A stretch of 24,248 nucleotides of DNA from Clostridiales bacterium UBA1389 (lineage in GTDB: Bacteria > Bacillota > Clostridia > Oscillospirales > CAG-382), in contig DBQR01000031.1 of NCBI GenBank assembly GCA_002305335.1, positions 393-24,640 on the forward strand, written 5' to 3'. Of the stretch, positions 20,208 through 24,248 are shown in pieces (the stretch's first letter is position 1; each line of letters starts with the position of its first letter). The notes beneath the pieces were generated by a model that ran no database searches, had not been told where the DNA came from, and worked only from the letters and a program-made list of their open reading frames with translations. The position numbers and the translations under genes are program-made.

Positions 20208-21272
20208 ATGGCAAAAATTAAAGTAGGCATCATTGGCTGCGGTACCATAGCCAACAGCGCCCATATCCCCGCTTATCTCAACAATCCCGAAGTGGAAATC
20301 AAGTATTTCTGCGACATTATCCCCGAAAAGGCGAAAGCCGCCGTGGAAAAATACAAATGCGGGATAGCGGTTGTCGATTACAAGGAAATTATAGCCGACC
20401 CCGAGGTTGTGGCGGTATCCGTCTGCACCCCCAACAAAATGCACTCCATCATTTCCTGCGACTGCCTTATGGGCGGAAAGAACGTTCTCTGCGAAAAGCC
20501 GGCTGCGAAAAACTACGGCGAAGCTCTGAAAATGCAGGAAGCCCAGAAGAAATCCGGCAAGGTTCTGAATATCGGCGTTGTAAACCGCTTCAATGCCGCG
20601 GTTAACAAAATCAAACAGATGATTGCCGGCGGCGAACTTGGCGAAGTTTATCATGTTTATGTGTCCTTCAGGGCTCACCGTTCCATTCCCGGCCTGGGCG
20701 GCGCCTTCACCACCAAGGAAATTGCCGGCGGCGGTGTGCTTATCGACTGGGGCGTACACTATCTTGACATCGTTATGTACTGCACCGGCGACCCCGCCCC
20801 CAAGACCGTTTCGGCCAAGGCCTTTTCCAAGTTAGGCGTTGACATGGAAAATTACGTTTATGAAAGCATGTGGGCGGAAAACACCAAAGACTTAAACGGC
20901 ACCTATGACGTTGACGACTTTGTAACCGGTTTTGTCCGCACCTCCGGCCCCACCATCACCTTTAACGGTGCCTGGGCTCAGAATATAGGCATCGGCGAAG
21001 GCTACATCGACTTTATCGGCACCAAGGCGGGCATCCGTCTGAACTACGGCGGCGACTTCACCCTGTGGACCACCGCCTGCGGCTCCCTTGTTAACTGCAA
21101 GCCTAAGTTCACCCCCAACCAGCACTTCCAGGAAGAAATCAACTCCTTTATCAACTGCGTCAAAACCGGCGCAAAGAATCCCGCCAACATCGACACGGTT
21201 ATCATAACCGCCAAGATGATGCAGGCAATGTACGATTCCTCCAACACGGGCAAAGAAATAGACCTTGCATAG
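20208..21272 (+). CDS. Gfo/Idh/MocA-family NAD(P)-dependent oxidoreductase
   Basis: The 354-residue protein has an N-terminal Rossmann fold with GIIGCGTIANSAHIPAY, CTPNKMH and the family signature LCEKPAA (catalytic Lys-Pro). The C-terminal domain follows, with GGGVLIDWGVHYLDIVMY as the substrate-side Gly-x-x-x-Asp-x-x-x-His motif. Length is normal. Family members oxidise or reduce a sugar or inositol carbon with NAD(P); the substrate is not evident. GGAGG stands 10 bases before the ATG. Codons lean strongly to GGC, ACC, AAC and AAG compared with neighbours, which suggests high expression. A strong terminator follows, so it is monocistronic. It is divergent from the barrel-ligase gene, and the two may serve one pathway. 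Confidence 0.93.
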   Translation: MAKIKVGIIGCGTIANSAHIPAYLNNPEVEIKYFCDIIPEKAKAAVEKYKCGIAVVDYKEIIADPEVVAVSVCTPNKMHSIISCDCLMGGKNVLCEKPAAKNYGEALKMQEAQKKSGKVLNIGVVNRFNAAVNKIKQMIAGGELGEVYHVYVSFRAHRSIPGLGGAFTTKEIAGGGVLIDWGVHYLDIVMYCTGDPAPKTVSAKAFSKLGVDMENYVYESMWAENTKDLNGTYDVDDFVTGFVRTSGPTITFNGAWAQNIGIGEGYIDFIGTKAGIRLNYGGDFTLWTTACGSLVNCKPKFTPNQHFQEEINSFINCVKTGAKNPANIDTVIITAKMMQAMYDSSNTGKEIDLA

Positions 21273-21285
21273 TTAATAAAATTCA

Positions 21286-21319
21286 ACACCTGCCGGAAAA
21301 ACCCGGCAGGTGTTTTTTT
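21286..21319 (+). terminator. Strong intrinsic terminator after the oxidoreductase gene
   Basis: ACACCTGCCGG (21286-21296) and CCGGCAGGTGT (21303-21313) form a perfect 11-bp stem with a 6-base loop and a run of seven T. It abuts the stop codon of the convergent yitT-like gene. Confidence 0.92.
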
Positions 21320-22196
21320 ATATTTCGGTTTCGCTGTTTTCCTTAAAGCCTTCTCCGTAGATTTCGTTTGCCGAACTTACTATCATAAAGGCGTTGGGGT
21401 CCTCCTCCCGGACAATTTCCTTTACAAGAGGGAAAACCCTTATTTTCGTTGCGCAGAGAATAACCCTTTTTGCCTTTTTGGAGTAACCCCCTTCTCCCTG
21501 AATGTAGGTTACGCCTATGTCAAGGTCCTTAAGCAGTCTTTTTGCGATTTTTTCGGGATAATCCGACACAATATACATAAGCCTTGCGGTGTCGGTGCCG
21601 TACAACGTGGCGTTAAAGGCCACCGAGCAGACAAACACCGTAACCCCGGCGTAAAGCCCCATCTCAAGGCTTTTATACACTATGGCGGAGGCGGTCACCA
21701 CCACCGAATCAAGGATTACAAACAGAATTCCGGAATTTAAATGGCGGTATTTCTGCCTTAAAAATTTCACCACAATATCGCTGCCGCCGGTGGTTCCCCC
21801 CCGTCTGAAGATAATGCCCAACCCCAACCCCATCATGGCTCCGCCGGTTACGGCGCAGAGTATCAAATCCTCCGGAGGGTTGTAGGAAAAGGTCTTCATA
21901 AGCTTGGTTATAACCGACATAAAAATACTGGAAACCACCGTTGACCATACGGTGGAAAGCATGAATTCCTTGCCGAACCGTATAAGGCCGGCAATCATAA
22001 GGGGTATATTTATGGCAAGCACCAGCAAACCGGTGTACCAGCCGGTAAAGTGGCCGATAATAATAGCGATACCCGTAACCCCGCCCGGGGCAAAGGCATG
22101 GGGGTCGAGAAAAACCGAAACCCCCGCTGCGTACACCAGCGCTCCCGCGGTCATAAACGTAATGTTTTTGAGTATATTTGTACCGAATTTAGTCAT
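21318..22196 (-). CDS. YitT-family membrane protein
   Basis: The 292-residue protein has about five membrane helices in its first 190 residues, with the family patterns DPHAFAPGGVTGIAIII, GLGLGIIFRRGGTTGGSDIV and LYGTDTARLMYIVSD. A C-terminal soluble domain of DUF2179 type follows, ending REEDPNAFMIVSSANEIYGEGF. That pair of domains defines YitT-like proteins, widespread in Firmicutes, with no proven transport substrate. GGAGG lies 10 bases before the ATG, and a consensus promoter is upstream at 22223-22251. It is monocistronic and divergent from pepF. Confidence 0.93.
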   Translation of the reverse strand: MTKFGTNILKNITFMTAGALVYAAGVSVFLDPHAFAPGGVTGIAIIIGHFTGWYTGLLVLAINIPLMIAGLIRFGKEFMLSTVWSTVVSSIFMSVITKLMKTFSYNPPEDLILCAVTGGAMMGLGLGIIFRRGGTTGGSDIVVKFLRQKYRHLNSGILFVILDSVVVTASAIVYKSLEMGLYAGVTVFVCSVAFNATLYGTDTARLMYIVSDYPEKIAKRLLKDLDIGVTYIQGEGGYSKKAKRVILCATKIRVFPLVKEIVREEDPNAFMIVSSANEIYGEGFKENSETEI

Positions 22197-22222
22197 TTAG
22201 GAAAATCCTCCCCACAGATAGT

Positions 22223-22251
22223 ATTCTACCAGACAAGTCTTTTAATGTCAA
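22223..22251 (-). promoter_or_regulatory. Promoter of the yitT-like gene
   Basis: On the minus strand, a consensus TTGACA (22246-22251), a 17-base spacer and TAGAAT (22223-22228), 26 bp before the start codon. Confidence 0.75.
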
Positions 22252-22277
22252 CAAGACGAGGATGTAAAAAAATAAGC

Positions 22278-22305
22278 TTGATTTTGAAAAAAATACTGGT
22301 ATAAT
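22278..22305 (+). promoter_or_regulatory. Promoter of pepF
   Basis: TTGATT (22278-22283), a 16-base spacer and a perfect TATAAT (22300-22305) preceded by TGG, which makes an extended -10. Confidence 0.75.
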
Positions 22306-22351
22306 TATCTTATTGTGGAAAAGCATTCTCGTAAGAAAGGAAATATTTGAT

Positions 22352-24136
22352 ATGTTAAGAAGCGAAGTCAAAAAGGAACTGACCTGGGCAACCGAACACC
22401 TTTTCACCACGGACGAGGCATGGGAGGAAGCTGCGGAACAGATAACAAAATACGCCGATGAACTGGCTGCCTACAGGGGAAAGCTGTCCGCCGACGGTAA
22501 TTCTCTGCTGGAATATCAGATTAAAAGCGAAGCCTTTAACGATTTTATAACAAAATGCTATACCTATGCCATGTTTAAATCCGACGAGGACAAGGGAAAT
22601 TCCAAATATCAGGGTTATTTGGGGAAAATCATGTCCCTGGTAACCGCGGTTTCGGCAAAGCTTTCCTTTGAAGGCCCCGAAATAGTGGCAATACCCGAAG
22701 AAACCCTTGAGGGCTTTTACAAAGAGGTTCCGGAACTGGAACATTACAAACGCGCCATAACCCGCCAGAGGGCATATAAAGACCATACTCTGTCCGAAGC
22801 GGAGGAAACCATACTTGCCGCTTCCGGGGATATCGCCGACATACCCGAAACGGTGGCTTCCGCCTTCACCAACGCTGACCTTAAATTCCCCGACATCACC
22901 GATTCTGAAGGTAACGCAAGAAAGGTAACCCAGGCCACTTTCATCCCCCTAATGGAATCCAGCGATGTTAATGTAAGAAAGCAGGCCTTTTATTCGGTTT
23001 ACAACACCTATGCTTCCTATAAAAACACCATGGCCGCCCTCTTTGACGGTCAGGTCAAGCAGCAGAAATTTTACACCTCCATGCGGAAGTTCGGCTCGAA
23101 TATGGAACGGGCGCTGTTCCGCACCGAAGTGCCGGTTTCGGTTTATAAAAACTTAATTAAAACGGTAAACGACAACCTTCCCTCCCTTCACAGGTATATG
23201 GCTCTCCGCAAGAAACTCCTTGGCGTTGAGGAACTTCATATGTACGACCTTTACACCCCTCTTGTACCCGAAGCCAACGTGAAGGTACCCTATGACGATG
23301 CAAGGGCTTATGCTTTTGAGGCATTAAAGCCCTTAGGGGAGGAATATCTTTCAATAGTAAAGGAAGCCTTTGAAAGCCGCTGGATTGACGTTTATGAAAA
23401 CGAAGGCAAGCGGGGGGGAGCTTACTCCTGCGGCACTCCCGTTCACCCCTATATCCTGTTAAACCACACCGACACCCTTGACGACGCCTTTACCCTTGTC
23501 CACGAAATGGGGCACGCCCTCCATTCCTATCTTTCCACCAAGCACCAGACCCCCGCTTATGCCGATTATGTTATCTTTGTGGCGGAGGTGGCCTCTACCT
23601 TCAACGAAGCGCTGCTTATGAGATATCTCCTTTCAAAGACCGACGATAAGAAAAAGAAGGCCTATCTTATAAACCACTTCTTAGAACAGTTCCGCACCAC
23701 TCTGTACCGGCAGACCATGTTCGCCGAATTTGAGATGGAAATGAACGAAGCCGGGGAAAGAGGGGAATCCCTTACGGCAGATATGCTTTGCGATATGTAC
23801 TACAAGCTGAATTTAAAATATTACGGCGAAAACGTGGCGGTGGATAGGGAAATCGCCCATGAATGGGAAAGGATACCCCACTTCTTCATGAATTTCTATG
23901 TTTACCAGTACGCCACCGGCTTTTCGGCGGCAATGGCCCTTTCCGACAAGGTGATTAACGAGGGCAAGCCCGCCGTTGAAAAATATATAAACTTCCTGTC
24001 TTCCGGCAGAAGAGAAGACCCCATAACCCTCCTTCGGGACGCCGGGGTGGATATGGAATCCCCCGAACCCATCAACGCCGCATTGAAGGTGTTTGACCGA
24101 CTTATCGGCGAAATGGAACAGCTCCTTGCGGAATAA
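22352..24136 (+). CDS. pepF: Oligoendopeptidase F (M3B zinc metallopeptidase)
   Basis: The 594-residue cytosolic peptidase has the normal PepF length. The zinc motif is HEMGH with H384, E385 and H388, and the third ligand is probably E412 in FVAEVASTFNE. GAYSCG upstream and the C-terminal region HFFMNFYVYQYATGFSAAMAL are also characteristic of PepF. It would hydrolyse peptides of roughly 7 to 17 residues, supporting peptide turnover or nutrition. A longer open frame begins at 22313, but the ATG at 22352 is preferred because AAAGGA stands 9 bases upstream and the domain starts there. It has its own promoter and a terminator. Confidence 0.96.
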   Translation: MLRSEVKKELTWATEHLFTTDEAWEEAAEQITKYADELAAYRGKLSADGNSLLEYQIKSEAFNDFITKCYTYAMFKSDEDKGNSKYQGYLGKIMSLVTAVSAKLSFEGPEIVAIPEETLEGFYKEVPELEHYKRAITRQRAYKDHTLSEAEETILAASGDIADIPETVASAFTNADLKFPDITDSEGNARKVTQATFIPLMESSDVNVRKQAFYSVYNTYASYKNTMAALFDGQVKQQKFYTSMRKFGSNMERALFRTEVPVSVYKNLIKTVNDNLPSLHRYMALRKKLLGVEELHMYDLYTPLVPEANVKVPYDDARAYAFEALKPLGEEYLSIVKEAFESRWIDVYENEGKRGGAYSCGTPVHPYILLNHTDTLDDAFTLVHEMGHALHSYLSTKHQTPAYADYVIFVAEVASTFNEALLMRYLLSKTDDKKKKAYLINHFLEQFRTTLYRQTMFAEFEMEMNEAGERGESLTADMLCDMYYKLNLKYYGENVAVDREIAHEWERIPHFFMNFYVYQYATGFSAAMALSDKVINEGKPAVEKYINFLSSGRREDPITLLRDAGVDMESPEPINAALKVFDRLIGEMEQLLAE

Positions 24137-24149
24137 ATAAAAACAAAGC

Positions 24150-24178
24150 AAAAACGGGCTTTTAAAACCCGTTTTTCT
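24150..24178 (+). terminator. Intrinsic terminator after pepF
   Basis: AAAAACGGG (24150-24158) pairs with CCCGTTTTT (24168-24176), giving a nine-pair stem and a T-rich tail 14 bases after the pepF stop. I see nothing in the remaining ~70 bases. Confidence 0.8.
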
Positions 24179-24248
24179 GTTTGCCGATAATTTGTCAATT
24201 CTAACTATGGCATGAAACAAAACGCCCCTTTGGCGAACTTATTCATAC

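Noticed and set aside
1..24248. CRISPR array, insertion sequence or prophage genes
   Set aside because: No regularly spaced repeats, transposase, integrase or phage structural genes are present in the window.

Overview
The window reads as a chromosomal segment of an anaerobic Firmicute of class Clostridia, probably a gut-type lineage near Oscillospiraceae/Christensenellales. This is inferred from the gene families: FeoB with a Cys-rich partner, a DUF421/DUF4363 pair, YitT, PepF, and a SPQTGD sortase-type signal. The GAAAGG/GGAGG ribosome binding sites and sigma-A-type promoters fit. I cannot name a species. Gene content is mostly core metabolism. The left edge looks like the end of an inserted element.

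Layout. 1-513 is the C-terminal end of a cell-wall-anchored surface protein. At 606-633 there is an isolated 3' end of a tRNA gene (T-arm, acceptor strand, CCA) followed by a terminator, which looks like an integration scar. 928-3495 is an iron-uptake operon (feoA, feoB, small Cys-rich membrane protein) behind a promoter carrying two GTTAGC-N4-GCTAAC palindromes. 3680-4219 is a CarD-like regulator whose C-terminus is supplied by a dispersed palindromic repeat. 4259-5713 (minus) is a three-domain chorismate mutase / shikimate dehydrogenase / shikimate kinase, divergent from a trans-sulfuration PLP enzyme (5917-7029). A second copy of the repeat separates that gene from rpe (7115-7786, minus), which has a structured 5' leader. 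DUF4363 and DUF421 membrane genes (7988-9036, minus) and asparagine synthetase (9151-10962) follow.

10965-17339 (minus) is a complete F-type ATP synthase operon in the order I-B-E-F-[b'-delta-alpha]-G-D-C. A single 756-codon reading frame joins a second b-type stator subunit, the C-terminal part of delta, and a complete alpha subunit. There is no separate atpH, and no separate atpA in the window. This is the most unusual object here, because F1 needs three alpha but only one delta and two b-type chains. Epsilon is reduced to its N-terminal domain, and subunit c carries a Gln/Glu/Thr/Tyr pattern resembling sodium-binding c rings.

17399-19942 (minus) is a second unusual fusion: a sugar-isomerase-type TIM barrel joined to a full acyl-CoA synthetase. 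It is divergent from a Gfo/Idh/MocA oxidoreductase (20208-21272). Their shared control region holds an inverted AAAAACACTTG motif that also occurs at the aro promoter. The window closes with a YitT membrane protein (minus) divergent from oligoendopeptidase F.

All calls rest on reading the sequence and recalling family features. No database or folding program was used.
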